Assembly (NCBI GenBank): GCA_003225175.1
Contig: QIBA01000030.1
Location: 1,762-65,761, forward strand
Direction of reading: 5' to 3'
From: Acidobacteriota bacterium
GTDB taxonomy: Bacteria; Acidobacteriota; Terriglobia; Terriglobales; Acidobacteriaceae
DNA: 64,000 bases
Shown in pieces: positions 18,229 through 29,083 of the stretch; the first letter of the stretch is position 1, and every line of letters starts with the position of its first letter. The notes under the pieces were generated by a model. It did not search any database and had not been told where the DNA came from. It worked only from the letters and a program-made list of their open reading frames with translations. The position numbers and the translations under genes were made by a program.

Positions 18229-20136
18229 ATGAAATCGGTCATCGTCGGCACGGCTGGGCATATTGATCATGGCAAGACTACCTTGGTCAAGGCGCTCACC
18301 GGCGTAGATGCAGACAGGCTCGAAGAAGAGAAGCGACGCGGGATCACTATCGATCTCGGCTTTGCCAATCTTGAACTATTGTCGGACTCGGGGGAGAAGC
18401 TGCGGCTTGGTTTCGTCGATGTTCCCGGACACGAGCGGTTTGTGCGCAACATGCTTGCCGGAGTTGGCGGCATTGATATTGTGCTGCTGGTGATCGCGGC
18501 GGATGAAGGTATCAAGCCACAGACGCGCGAGCACTTCGATATCTGCCGGCTGCTTGCGATACCGCGGGGAATTGTTGTTCTCACAAAATCAGATCTGGTT
18601 GATGCTGACACGCTGGAGGTTGTACGACTCGAAATCGAAGACTTCTTACGCGGATCTTTTCTTGATCCGCAAAAAACACCTGTCATCCCCGTCAGCGGCC
18701 TCAGCGGCCAGGGTATCGATCAACTCACGCGCGAGCTGGCGCGTATGGCTTCCGAAATCGGGACAAAAAATGCCGGCGCTCTTCCTCGGTTGCCGATTGA
18801 TCGCGCATTCGTGATGAAGGGATTTGGCGCCGTAGTTACGGGCACGCTGATTGCCGGTACCATCCAGCGCGAGCAGGAGCTCGAGCTTCAGCCCTCGGGC
18901 AAGCGCGCGCGAGTTCGGGGCATCCAGGTGCATGGCATGTCCACTCATCAAGCTCGTGCAGGCGAGCGTACCGCGATCAACTTGGCAGGAGTTGCAGTTG
19001 AGGAACTTGCGCGCGGCATGATGCTCAGCCAGCCTGGCGCTCTGCAACCAACGCGGCAGATCGATGTGCGCCTGCAGTTGCTTTGCGACGTCCGCCCTCT
19101 GAAAAATCTATCGCGAGTGCATTTGCACTGCTTTGCTTCGGAAACAGTTGCCCAAGTTCGCCTGCTTGGAGACAAGGAGATCGAGCCCGGAAGCAGTACT
19201 CTCGCGCAACTGCGCACAGCCGAACCTCTCCTGCTTATTCCAGGTGATCGCTTCATCATTCGCCAATTCTCTCCAATGATCACGATAGGCGGAGGAACCG
19301 TGCTGGATTCGTTTCCACTGCCACGCAGCACAAAACAACTGGTTGCCGCTCGAGATTTCTTGGCCGAGCTTGAACGCGCTGACCTGAGCGGAGCGATCGC
19401 GTTGCGCACGCAGCGCCGGAACGCGGGAGGCCTGCGTCATCAGGATGCAGTGCGAGAGACAGGCCGTACAGGACACGAAATCGATCTGCAGGCCAAGGCG
19501 CTCATCGAGAACGGAAAACTGCTGGCTGCTGGGGATGTGCTCATTGCAAAGGGTGCAGCGCTGGACGCTGCCATGAAACTGCTTTCAGAATTAGAGAAGT
19601 TTCAAAAAGGGAATCCTCTTGCGGGAGGGATGGGCAAGGAAACTCTTCGCGAAAAGCTGGATCTCGGCCAAGCGGTATTCTCCTTTCTGCTCACACAGCT
19701 CGCCGCAGGGAAGAAGATCGATATCCTGGGGGAGCAAGTGCGGCTCGCGGGACGGGGGGTCACGATGACCACGGACGAGGAGCGGGCCCGCAACGCTATC
19801 GAGCAAGCGTTTTCGACGGCCGGATTAAAGGTTCCGCTGCTCAAGGACGTGCTGGGTTCACTTTCAATTGACCGCGCGCGTAGCCAGAAGATCATGACAC
19901 TTCTGCTGCGTGAAGGCGTGTTGGTAAAGCTCGGGGATGAGCTCGTCTTTCATCGCGCGGCGTTGGAGCAACTGCGACGATTGGTCGCTGCAGAAAAATC
20001 ACGAACTCCTAACTTGGACGTTGGACGTTTCAAAGATCTGATCGGCGTGACTCGCAAGCACGCCATTCCCTTGCTTGAGTATCTCGATCGCGAGCGGGTC
20101 ACACGTAGGGTCGGCGACTTGAGGGAGATTCTATAG
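18229..20136 (+). CDS. selB: Selenocysteine-specific translation elongation factor SelB
   Basis: A 635-residue translational GTPase that delivers selenocysteyl-tRNA to UGA codons. GTPase motifs: [10 protein letters not shown] (G1), [13 protein letters not shown] (G3) and LTKSDLVD (G4). The beta-barrel domains follow ([17 protein letters not shown] and RDxx-type [16 protein letters not shown]). The C-terminal part is a series of small winged-helix modules that in SelB bind the SECIS hairpin ([24 protein letters not shown] is the last). It implies the genome makes selenoproteins. selA, selD and tRNA-Sec are not visible in this window. Confidence 0.95.
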   Translation: MKSVIVGTAGHIDHGKTTLVKALTGVDADRLEEEKRRGITIDLGFANLELLSDSGEKLRLGFVDVPGHERFVRNMLAGVGGIDIVLLVIAADEGIKPQTREHFDICRLLAIPRGIVVLTKSDLVDADTLEVVRLEIEDFLRGSFLDPQKTPVIPVSGLSGQGIDQLTRELARMASEIGTKNAGALPRLPIDRAFVMKGFGAVVTGTLIAGTIQREQELELQPSGKRARVRGIQVHGMSTHQARAGERTAINLAGVAVEELARGMMLSQPGALQPTRQIDVRLQLLCDVRPLKNLSRVHLHCFASETVAQVRLLGDKEIEPGSSTLAQLRTAEPLLLIPGDRFIIRQFSPMITIGGGTVLDSFPLPRSTKQLVAARDFLAELERADLSGAIALRTQRRNAGGLRHQDAVRETGRTGHEIDLQAKALIENGKLLAAGDVLIAKGAALDAAMKLLSELEKFQKGNPLAGGMGKETLREKLDLGQAVFSFLLTQLAAGKKIDILGEQVRLAGRGVTMTTDEERARNAIEQAFSTAGLKVPLLKDVLGSLSIDRARSQKIMTLLLREGVLVKLGDELVFHRAALEQLRRLVAAEKSRTPNLDVGRFKDLIGVTRKHAIPLLEYLDRERVTRRVGDLREIL

Positions 20137-20226
20137 CTCGATTCCATGGGATTTTCGGTCGGGTGCAGAAAAATTGTCAATCCAGTTCGACGAGGGCAGG
20201 CCTCCTTACAGCTTATTCAAAACATT

Positions 20227-20247
20227 CTGGGCTGCGACACAGCCCAG
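20227..20247. terminator. Terminator-like hairpin between convergent genes
   Basis: CTGGGCTG-CGACA-CAGCCCAG is a perfect 8-base-pair GC-rich stem with a 5-base loop, followed on the plus strand by TGCTTTGTT. It sits between selB and the oppositely oriented propeller gene and could serve both strands. The T tract is imperfect. Confidence 0.5.
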
Positions 20248-20352
20248 TGCTTTGTTAAAGCTTGGTTTGCCGAGCGCGGGCCGGGTCCAGCGGACGCCGA
20301 CGTTGCGGCTGATGTAAAAACGGGTCGTTGAGCTCCGTTTTTGGAACTGGAA

Positions 20353-21489
20353 TCAAAAGGCCAACACCTGGTTCGGCACCGCCGTATCGGGAGTGAAGGG
20401 TGAGCCCGTCACCTGCGTAAGCGTTCCGTCTGTCGCAATTGCAAAGACCTGGATTGAACCGGTGTTGCTGCTTGCGTTACTGGTGACGATGAGGAACCTA
20501 CCCAGCGCGGCGCCTGCGGCAGACACCGGTCTCGCCCCGACGGCATACGGCGAGCCCTTGAGTTCAGTCAATTGTCCAGTCGCACTGTTCAACGCGAATG
20601 CTGAAACACTATTGGAGGTCTGATTTACCACGTACAGCGCTCCCTGCGAGAAAACCGCGTTCACCGCGGTCGTGCCTACTGGAGTGGGCGAGCTAGTCAC
20701 CTCACTCAGCGCTCCGGTCAATGAGACAGAAAAGACTGAGACGCTTCCGGTACCCACGTTGCCTCCCAGATTGACTCCGAAGAGGAAGTTGCCGCTGCTG
20801 TCAAAGGTGAGATAGAAGGGCGAGCCCTGCTTGGGAATGGTGGTCGTGAGCGGAGTTAAACCACCGGTTGTGCCGATCGCGAAAGAGCTAATAACGTTGC
20901 TAGTCGGGTTCGAGGTGTACAGGAAAGATCCATTTGGAGATATCGCCAGACCGGCTTCCCCGGAGGAGCTCAGCGAAACCGGAAATCCAGTCAGAAGAGC
21001 CAGCGCTCCGGTGCTGGAGTTGAAGCTGTAACCGAAAATTTGTCCTGGAGTACCGCTCAGCGTGTACGCAAACCTTCCATTGGGATGCATTACCATCCGC
21101 ACAGAATTTCCGGGAGTACTAAAAGGGGACCCGGTCACAGCCGACAGGGCAGCCGTGGAGCTATTAATGCTGAACACCGAGATTGATGTAGACGCGGAGT
21201 TTGCAACCAGCAGGAACTTCTTTGCCGGGTCCGTTGCCATTGAGTCGGGGGAGGAGCCGCCCGTAGTCACAGGAGAACCTGTTGTTCGCTGCAAAGCTCC
21301 GGAAGTTTCATTGAGCTGATATACAGAAACGTTTCCGGCACTGTTGTTGGTCACGTATACCGGTGATCCACTCTGGGCGCCACCGCCGCCCGTGCTTTTG
21401 GGAGTGCCTGGTCCTCCGCCTGCGCCACAAGCCACGTTGCCAACGCACAGAGCCAGGACGCTCAAGTTAAGTAACCTCGCTACTCTCAT
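20353..21489 (-). CDS. Exported beta-propeller (YncE/lactonase-like) lipoprotein
   Basis: A 378-residue exported protein. ATG at 21489 has a GAGAGG ribosome binding site 8 bases upstream and starts a signal peptide (MRVARLLNLSVLALCVGNVACG). The cysteine is a plausible lipid site, though the lipobox is not ideal. A Gly-rich linker is followed by seven-fold repeated blades of the 6-phosphogluconolactonase type (VYVTNNSAGNVSVYQLNETS; LYTSNPTSNVISSFAIGTT; LYVVNQTSNSVSAFALNSA), each followed by LTxxxGSPF. The repeats are clear; enzymatic activity is not implied. These proteins are numerous in Acidobacteriota and usually of unknown role. Confidence 0.85.
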   Translation of the reverse strand: MRVARLLNLSVLALCVGNVACGAGGGPGTPKSTGGGGAQSGSPVYVTNNSAGNVSVYQLNETSGALQRTTGSPVTTGGSSPDSMATDPAKKFLLVANSASTSISVFSINSSTAALSAVTGSPFSTPGNSVRMVMHPNGRFAYTLSGTPGQIFGYSFNSSTGALALLTGFPVSLSSSGEAGLAISPNGSFLYTSNPTSNVISSFAIGTTGGLTPLTTTIPKQGSPFYLTFDSSGNFLFGVNLGGNVGTGSVSVFSVSLTGALSEVTSSPTPVGTTAVNAVFSQGALYVVNQTSNSVSAFALNSATGQLTELKGSPYAVGARPVSAAGAALGRFLIVTSNASSNTGSIQVFAIATDGTLTQVTGSPFTPDTAVPNQVLAF

Positions 21490-21640
21490 CAGCCCGACCT
21501 CTCTATTCGCAGTTAACTCGCTCATCTTACTGCGATACCCTCCGGCCTATAAGTGAAGACCCGGCTTGGAATCGGCCTTACAAACACCGATAAAGCAAGG
21601 CCAGATTACCATCGTTAATCGTTCTTCTTTGCGGTGAATC

Positions 21641-23902
21641 ATGTGCCAGGTTAAACTTCCCATAATGGGATTCACGCATCATATCTCAGTCTTCTTGTAT
21701 GTTAGTCTCTTGGTTCCCAAACTTGCCAGGAGTCTGCGCTTGCCCCCAATTCGCCGCCGGTCCTGCTTCTCCATATTTGCTGTGCTGGTTTTGACAGGCT
21801 TTAGTCAGGGACCACGCGCCGGGGCTGACGATCAGGTCTTCGGGTTCCGCGACTTCTCGCGCCAGGCGGAGATCGATCGCAGGTTCAATCAATCTCCCGA
21901 CACGAAGCTAGCTGAGGAGCATCTCCGCATCCTTACGCAGGCACCACACGTGGCGGGCTCTCCAGAAGATCGCAAGACGGCAGAGTATGTTGCGCAGAAG
22001 TTTCGTGAGGCTGGCCTGGATACGCAAATCGTCGAATACAAGGTCCTGCTCTCCTTTCCGGAAGAGATAAGCGTCGATGTCATCGCCCCCGCGGACGTGA
22101 AGATGCATGGACCGAGCCGGGAGCATGTTGATGACGATCCTTACCAGGACGATCCCCGCGTACTGCCGCCCTACAATGCATACTCGCCGTCGGGAGATGC
22201 CGAGGCGGAAGTCGTTTACGTGAACTTTGGCAGTCCTCAGGACTACAAACAGCTCGAGGCCATGAAAGTCGACGTGCGTAGCAAGATCGTTATGGTCCGT
22301 TACGGCGGAAATTATCGCGGAGTAAAGAGCCTCGTAGCGCAAGAGCACGGAGCTGCGGGCGTGATTATCTACTCCGACCCAATTGACGATGGTTTCTATC
22401 GTGGCGACATGTATCCCAAGGGCCCATTCCGTCCTGCAACCGGCGTGCAGCGCGGCTCCGTGGATTACACCTTCAAATATGCGGGTGATCCGACTACGCT
22501 GGGAATCGCATCGCTGCCGAGCCTTCCCGATTCGCAACGCACATCGCCGGCGATGGCAGCCGATCTGCCGAAGCTTGTGACCATGCCGATGTCATACGCC
22601 GATGCGGCGCCCATCATGCAGAACCTCGGCGGGCCAGAGTCTCCTCGAGAATGGCAAGGCGCGATGCCATTTACCTATCACGCCGGCCCTGGACCCGTGC
22701 GTGTGAAGATGCACCTGAAGATGACCGCTCCGTACAAAATCATTTGGGATGTGGTGGGAACGGTGCGGGGCTCGGAGTTTCCTGATGAGTGGGTAATCGG
22801 AGGCAATCATCGTGATGCCTGGGTGTACGGCGCGGTGGATCCGAACAGCGGCACCGCGGCCATGCTCGAGGCGGTACATGGAGTTGGCGATCTGCTGAAG
22901 TCAGGGTGGAAGCCAAAGCGGACCATGGTCTTCTGCAGCTGGGACGGCGAAGAAGAAGGCATGATCGGCTCCACCGAATGGGGCGAGCAGCACGCGCAGG
23001 AGCTTCAACATGCGGTTGCCTATCTCAACATGGACGTGGGAGTCGCTGGTCCCAATTTCGGGGCAAGCGCTGTTCCCGCTTTGAAACAGTTTGTGCGCGA
23101 TGCCACCAAGCAGGTGGCGAGTCCAAAAGGCGGCACCGTATACCAGGCTTGGAAAGATACGCGGGAACGCGAAAGAGCAAAGAACATCTCTCCCGATTTG
23201 GGAGGATCGCAAAATCGTCCACCTGCCGCCAAGATCGACAATGACGTGGAAGTCGGCGACCTCGGCAGCGGGTCAGACTACTCGGTTTTCCTGCAGCACC
23301 TCGGAGTTCCCGCCACCGATATAGGTTCGGGCGGTCCTTACGGCGTGTATCACTCAGTCTTCGACAACTTCGCATGGTTCAAGAAGTTCGGCGATCCCGA
23401 ATTCAAATATGAACAGCAAATGGCTCGGGTCTTTGGGATAGAGATGCTGCACCTGGCAGCAGCCGATTATCTGCCGGAAGACTACGAACTGTACGGTCGC
23501 GAGATCGTGAGCTATGTGCAGCAAGCCGAGAGCAAGGCCAAGCAGACCTTCGGCGAACGATCACCATCGTTTGCCGATGCCCTGATTGCCGCACAGCGAT
23601 TTCAGAAAGCTGGAAGCCAGATTCGCCAGGCGCAGAGCTCAGCGACCCGCTATCTGGCGAGGCTGAACCGGACTCTTATGGAAGCCGAAAGGGCTCTGCT
23701 GATTGACCAGGGATTGCCAGGTCGTCCATGGTTTCGACACGTTATTTATGCTCCGGGAGAATACACAGGCTATGCGGCTGTTGTGATTCCGGGCGTGAAC
23801 GAAGCCATTGAGGCCAGGAACGCTACGACAACCAGCGCGCAGCTCGGTGTTCTTTCTGCCGCGTTGAATCGTGCTGCTGGCGTGCTGGAAGGTTATCGCT
23901 AG
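21641..23902 (+). CDS. M28 family glutamate carboxypeptidase-like metalloprotease
   Basis: A 753-residue exported peptidase of the N-acetylated-alpha-linked acidic dipeptidase (glutamate carboxypeptidase II) type. A hydrophobic export signal lies within the first 60 residues, and the start could be 21641 or 21665. A PA domain (YGGNYRGVKSLVAQEHGAAG) precedes the zinc peptidase core: GGNHRDAWVYGAVDPNSG carries His and bridging Asp near residue 388, WDGEEEGMIGSTEW the catalytic and binding Glu pair, LNMDVGVAG an Asp and YGVYHSVFDNF the last His. A TfR-like dimerisation domain ends the protein. All zinc ligands are present. It probably trims C-terminal Glu/Asp from peptides in the periplasm. Confidence 0.9.
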   Translation: MCQVKLPIMGFTHHISVFLYVSLLVPKLARSLRLPPIRRRSCFSIFAVLVLTGFSQGPRAGADDQVFGFRDFSRQAEIDRRFNQSPDTKLAEEHLRILTQAPHVAGSPEDRKTAEYVAQKFREAGLDTQIVEYKVLLSFPEEISVDVIAPADVKMHGPSREHVDDDPYQDDPRVLPPYNAYSPSGDAEAEVVYVNFGSPQDYKQLEAMKVDVRSKIVMVRYGGNYRGVKSLVAQEHGAAGVIIYSDPIDDGFYRGDMYPKGPFRPATGVQRGSVDYTFKYAGDPTTLGIASLPSLPDSQRTSPAMAADLPKLVTMPMSYADAAPIMQNLGGPESPREWQGAMPFTYHAGPGPVRVKMHLKMTAPYKIIWDVVGTVRGSEFPDEWVIGGNHRDAWVYGAVDPNSGTAAMLEAVHGVGDLLKSGWKPKRTMVFCSWDGEEEGMIGSTEWGEQHAQELQHAVAYLNMDVGVAGPNFGASAVPALKQFVRDATKQVASPKGGTVYQAWKDTRERERAKNISPDLGGSQNRPPAAKIDNDVEVGDLGSGSDYSVFLQHLGVPATDIGSGGPYGVYHSVFDNFAWFKKFGDPEFKYEQQMARVFGIEMLHLAAADYLPEDYELYGREIVSYVQQAESKAKQTFGERSPSFADALIAAQRFQKAGSQIRQAQSSATRYLARLNRTLMEAERALLIDQGLPGRPWFRHVIYAPGEYTGYAAVVIPGVNEAIEARNATTTSAQLGVLSAALNRAAGVLEGYR

Positions 23903-24112
23903 TCCCCAGAAAAACGGAGTGCCCGGGGCGATTTCGGCTCGGAATGAGAGTTTCATCGTCAATTGAGGCTCTTTCCAGATCAGACCTTCTACAGGCGCAT
24001 CAATGTGACCTTAGTCAGACCCATCTTGTACCTTCGAGTTAGATTCAAGACTCCGACTAAGGCTTTCGTAGGATAGGCGCGACGGGAGTGCACCTTCTAC
24101 ATTCAAACCAAT

Positions 24113-24322
24113 ATGACCACCGCCACCGCCGTCTCGCAATTTCTGGAAGCTCACGATCGCTATCTTGCCTTGGACAACGCCCGCACCTCCTGCACTCGTC
24201 CCGTAGAACGAGAGCAGATGCATATTGAGATCCTCAAGGCCTATTTAGAAGTTCAGTACCGGGCGAAGATGATCGCAGGCATGCAGTACGCTGACGGCAA
24301 TAATTACGCCGAAGTCAATTAG
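24113..24322 (+). CDS. Small hypothetical protein
   Basis: A 69-residue frame (MTTATAVSQFLEAHDRYLALD...) with codon choice resembling the local genes and a helical, charged composition. No signal peptide, membrane segment or known motif, and no clear ribosome binding site. It lies alone in a 670-base stretch between larger genes, with about 200 bases of unassigned sequence on each side. Plausible but unproven. Confidence 0.45.
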   Translation: MTTATAVSQFLEAHDRYLALDNARTSCTRPVEREQMHIEILKAYLEVQYRAKMIAGMQYADGNNYAEVN

Positions 24323-24571
24323 GACTTCCGAGCTTATCAGCATCTCCCTTTTGCCGGATCCTGCAATGCTCTTGCCCTATTCCCGCTTCCCTCTCTACAC
24401 GCACTTGTCTCTAAAGGGACTTGTCTTCCGCCCGCCGCAACTACCGCTTTAACTTAGAGTTCATGCGAGAGACGACCTAAGCGCCCAGAGTTGCATCTAA
24501 AGAGATGCGCCGCTCCGTCGAAAACTTTGGGGGGGATTTCTCTCCTCGTTCCTAACGAAAGGCCACGTTTT

Positions 24572-26137
24572 ATGATGGCGTCCTTTAGTCCGGACGATAA
24601 CTCTTCCAAGCCGAAGGACGCTTCGGAAGCGAGCGGCTTCATATACGACCACGCCAACGCTCCAGCGCCCGCTGAATCAGGCTACGTTCCCGAACGCGAG
24701 TTCGTGCTTATGCCGCTCTTTCGGCGCTTTGGCGAAATGCTGGGAATTCGCCGAGAACCGGAGCCTGAATATATCTATCAGGGAGAGGAGCTGGCTCCGG
24801 AGACACTGCATCAACCAGAGCCACAGCATCGATCCGATCTTGGCGATAACGAAACCAGCTGCGCCCGTGAAGAGACCGTCCCCGCCGAACCGAAATTTGC
24901 TGCGGTGGACCAGCAGCTGGAACCCGTAAATCAATTCCACGAGCAGAAGGTAGCAGAGCCGCTGCCCAGTGTCGCTCCCGCAGTTCCCGAGCCTATAGTC
25001 TTCGAAACAGCTGCCACAGAACCCGAATCTCCAGTGCTCGAATCGCCAGCGGAGGCAACAGGCTCGCATTTCGAAGCGCCTGCGCGGCAACCCATCATCC
25101 CGCCGCTAACTCCTGTCGAGTACGAACAAGCTGCAGGTTACGAATCTATTGCTGATGAAATCGAGGCACCTGTCGCGCACTTTGAGGAGGCTCACGAGCA
25201 TCCGTCTACGGGAGAGGACCTAATTGCGGAAACGCCGATGGCCATGGCCGAAGTAGCGCAAGCAAGTTCAGCGGCTGCGCAAAAGACTCAAGCCCAAAAG
25301 ACGCCTGCTCGGCGCCCAGACGAGCTCGACGAGGCGATTGCTATGTTGCGCGAAGCCGGTTCAAAGATCTCTGCCGCGGTTTCAGAGGCAATCGAGTGGC
25401 TGAGCGCTAAGGAGAATGAGCTCGTACTGAAGGCAGAACGGTCGCTGGGTCCTGCTCCAAAGACCAGACGAGTTGCATCATCCTCAGCTGCTCGGAGTAC
25501 GAGAACAAATCGCATTCAGAGACGGTCTTCCAGCCCAGCGGTTGCGGCCAGCGACTCAGAGAGAATTCCTGAATCTGAAGCCGACCCGAAATGGGAACCG
25601 TTGGCCTTTCCCAGCCTGCAGCGCGAAGTCGCCTGGAAAGAACAAGGTGGGCCTGCCTTGGCGGAGCAGCCGGAGGCTCGGCCGATGCGTCAGGCGACAA
25701 ATCAGCCTCCTGTGCCTCGCCCGACTTTGGTGCACTCCAGTTCTAAAGTTCCATTTTGGAAACGCTTCAATTGGGCGGGACAATTCACTCCCAAGCGTGT
25801 CGCAGTACTGGGCGGACTCACGATGGCCATACTCCTGGTGCTTGGCGTGTCGCTCGCGCGCAGGCCAGCGTCTGAGGTTTTGCCGCCTCAACCTCGACCG
25901 ATTCAGCCGAGGGGAGTAACGGTTACTACATACCCTGTAACGAATCCGCACGCCTCACAGCCACACCGGACGCCTGCTCCCGCACAGCATGCAGTTGCGC
26001 CACGAACTCAGCGCGCGTCACGCGCAGCCAAACACGATGAGGAGCCGGAAGTGGTAACGCACTACTACAAAGCCAAACCGTCACCCTCGAAGCAAGCCAC
26101 GGTGGCTGGCGTAAAACATTATTCGGACATGGAATAG
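24572..26137 (+). CDS. Hypothetical protein with long Glu/Pro/Ala-rich region and one membrane segment
   Basis: About 521 residues from ATG 24572, chosen because GAAAGG precedes it by about 10 bases. The upstream frame is not needed. Residues 1-230 are acidic and rich in Pro, Glu and Ala. Residues about 250-290 form an amphipathic helix (AIAMLREAGSKISAAVSEAIEWLS), and a basic Ser-rich segment follows. A transmembrane helix (VAVLGGLTMAILLVLGVSLA) lies near residue 420, followed by a Pro/His-rich exported tail. The low-complexity layout resembles envelope-spanning linkers, but no family is recognisable. Function unknown. Confidence 0.75.
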   Translation: MMASFSPDDNSSKPKDASEASGFIYDHANAPAPAESGYVPEREFVLMPLFRRFGEMLGIRREPEPEYIYQGEELAPETLHQPEPQHRSDLGDNETSCAREETVPAEPKFAAVDQQLEPVNQFHEQKVAEPLPSVAPAVPEPIVFETAATEPESPVLESPAEATGSHFEAPARQPIIPPLTPVEYEQAAGYESIADEIEAPVAHFEEAHEHPSTGEDLIAETPMAMAEVAQASSAAAQKTQAQKTPARRPDELDEAIAMLREAGSKISAAVSEAIEWLSAKENELVLKAERSLGPAPKTRRVASSSAARSTRTNRIQRRSSSPAVAASDSERIPESEADPKWEPLAFPSLQREVAWKEQGGPALAEQPEARPMRQATNQPPVPRPTLVHSSSKVPFWKRFNWAGQFTPKRVAVLGGLTMAILLVLGVSLARRPASEVLPPQPRPIQPRGVTVTTYPVTNPHASQPHRTPAPAQHAVAPRTQRASRAAKHDEEPEVVTHYYKAKPSPSKQATVAGVKHYSDME

Positions 26138-26156
26138 CAGGTTTTCTGTCTAAACA

Positions 26157-26178
26157 GAGACTCAGCATGCTGACTCTC
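26157..26178. terminator. Bidirectional terminator-like palindrome
   Basis: GAGA-C-TCAGCATGCTGA-C-TCTC lies in the 48-base gap between two convergent genes. The central 12 bases are a perfect palindrome, extended by four pairs beyond one mismatch on each side. Position suggests a shared terminator; no T tract is present. Confidence 0.4.
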
Positions 26179-26185
26179 TATCGAT

Positions 26186-27684
<1,499 letters not shown>

Positions 27685-27750
27685 CGCACCCCAGAGGCGA
27701 ACACCCATTCGACTGCGCTCAGGGCAGGCTCCGGTCACAAAGAGAAACGC

Positions 27751-27788
27751 GGAGGTCATGAAGTACAAAGCCGATCTTTGTGACCTCC
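27751..27788. repeat. Hairpin repeat upstream of ccmE
   Basis: GGAGGTCA (27751-27758) pairs with TGACCTCC (27781-27788), and CAAAG pairs with CTTTG inside, leaving a 7-base bulge. It follows a GACTGCGCTCAGGGCAGGC segment and resembles the repeat at 30605-30683 on the other side of the ccmA/ccmB/mddA-like genes. Confidence 0.5.
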
Positions 27789-27862
27789 TGTTTCAGCTTG
27801 GTCCCGTTCGTGTCCGCCTTTATTCCTTGACCACGCTATGCACCGGGAATACTCTTTTAAAC

Positions 27863-28324
27863 GTGCCTTCTACGGGTAGATACCTTCGTTTTGGCATCGC
27901 GATCCTCGTGATCGTTGGCGCGATGTCGTATCTCGCGTTTACCGGCATTCAGGAGAGCAAGAGCTACTACGTCACTATCAAAGAGCTGCAAGGAATGGGT
28001 GACCAGGCACATGCCAAGCGGCTGCGCATCGCGGGGCTGGTTGTTCCAGGCAGCATTCGCCGGCAAGGTACAGGAGCTGATTTCCAGATCGATGAGCAGG
28101 GACTGAAGCTGCAGGTTGCGTATCGCGGCACTGAACCACCTCCCGACACATTCAAGGACAACGCGCAAGCTCTGGTCGAAGGCTCGTACGGAAAAGATGG
28201 CGTGTTCCACGCCAAGCAGATTCAGGCAAAATGCGCCTCCAAATACGCTCCGGCAGCGAACCAGACCGGAACGGCTGAGATGCCGGCAGCCAAGCCCACA
28301 GCAGCAAGTCAGAATGCCAACTGA
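27863..28324 (+). CDS. ccmE: Cytochrome c maturation protein CcmE, CXXXY variant
   Basis: A 153-residue haem chaperone for c-type cytochrome assembly. GTG at 27863 gives the normal family length and an N-terminal membrane anchor (GRYLRFGIAILVIVGAMSYLAF); the longer frame to 27536 overlaps thiC on the other strand and is rejected. The OB-fold core reads KRLRIAGLVVPGSIRR, FQIDEQGLKLQVAYRG and ALVEGSYGKDGVFHAKQIQAK. Where classical CcmE has the covalent haem ligand His in HxxxY, this protein has C124-A-S-K-Y128. This is the CXXXY type known from Desulfovibrio and archaeal 'System I*'. A Pro/Ala tail ends the protein. First gene of the ccm cluster. Confidence 0.9.
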   Translation: MPSTGRYLRFGIAILVIVGAMSYLAFTGIQESKSYYVTIKELQGMGDQAHAKRLRIAGLVVPGSIRRQGTGADFQIDEQGLKLQVAYRGTEPPPDTFKDNAQALVEGSYGKDGVFHAKQIQAKCASKYAPAANQTGTAEMPAAKPTAASQNAN

Positions 28325-28327
28325 CGA

Positions 28328-29083
28328 TTGACTGATTCCGAAATCCATTCCGCTTCGTTTTCCCAATCTGAACCGACCCATTTTGATCCTGCTCACTCTG
28401 AACCTGCGGTGGTTTTGCAAGGCATAAGCAAGCTTTTTGGGCGCTTCGCCGCGCTCCACGATCTAAGCCTCTCTCTTCCTGCGGGACGGGTATATGGTTT
28501 GCTCGGCGAAAACGGCGCAGGCAAAAGTACGCTGCTCCGAATCATCGCTGGACTCGCACGTCCATCCCGCGGCAGCGTTCGCGTCCTCGGCAGCTCCGAC
28601 GTGCGTTCGGTTGGCGCGCGCATCGGCTACATGGCTCATGCGATCCTCCTCTACGACGACCTCTCGGCGCGAGAGAACCTTGATTATTTTCGCGGGCTCT
28701 ATCCCGCCGACCGCACGGCCGGCGTTGTTGAACTGCTGGGGCAAGTTGGGCTGGCAAATGTGGATAGCCGTCGGCGTGTCGGGCAATACTCCCAGGGAAT
28801 GAAGCAGCGCCTGGCGCTCGCGCGTGCCATGCTCGCAACTCCGGATCTCCTGTTGCTCGATGAGCCGTTCTCAAATGTCGACTCTGTTTCGACCACAGCG
28901 ATGTCGACACTTCTTGGAACGCTGCGCGATCGCGGCGCGACTCTGATCGTCGTCACACATCAGCTCGAAGCCCTGGCGCGAGTGGCGGACGAGTGGATTA
29001 CCTTGCACGCCGGAACTATCGTCAAGCATGAAGCCGCTCACAATCGTTCTCCCTTAAGCGCCGGGCGAGGAGGCGAGCGATGA
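28328..29083 (+). CDS. ccmA: Haem exporter ATP-binding protein CcmA
   Basis: A 251-residue ABC ATPase: Walker A LLGENGAGKSTL, signature YSQGMKQRLALARAM, Walker B LLLDEPFSNVD and H-loop VTHQLE. With CcmB and CcmC it loads haem from CcmC onto CcmE. The start appears to be TTG at 28328, four bases after the ccmE stop; the first about 25 residues are unlike the family and may be untranslated. The stop overlaps ccmB (ATGA). Confidence 0.93.
   Translation: MTDSEIHSASFSQSEPTHFDPAHSEPAVVLQGISKLFGRFAALHDLSLSLPAGRVYGLLGENGAGKSTLLRIIAGLARPSRGSVRVLGSSDVRSVGARIGYMAHAILLYDDLSARENLDYFRGLYPADRTAGVVELLGQVGLANVDSRRRVGQYSQGMKQRLALARAMLATPDLLLLDEPFSNVDSVSTTAMSTLLGTLRDRGATLIVVTHQLEALARVADEWITLHAGTIVKHEAAHNRSPLSAGRGGER

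Noticed and set aside
20137-20352. tRNA-Sec gene beside selB
   Set aside because: No cloverleaf with an 8-base acceptor stem, long variable arm or TTC-type T loop could be recognised. The only clear structure is the hairpin at 20227-20247.
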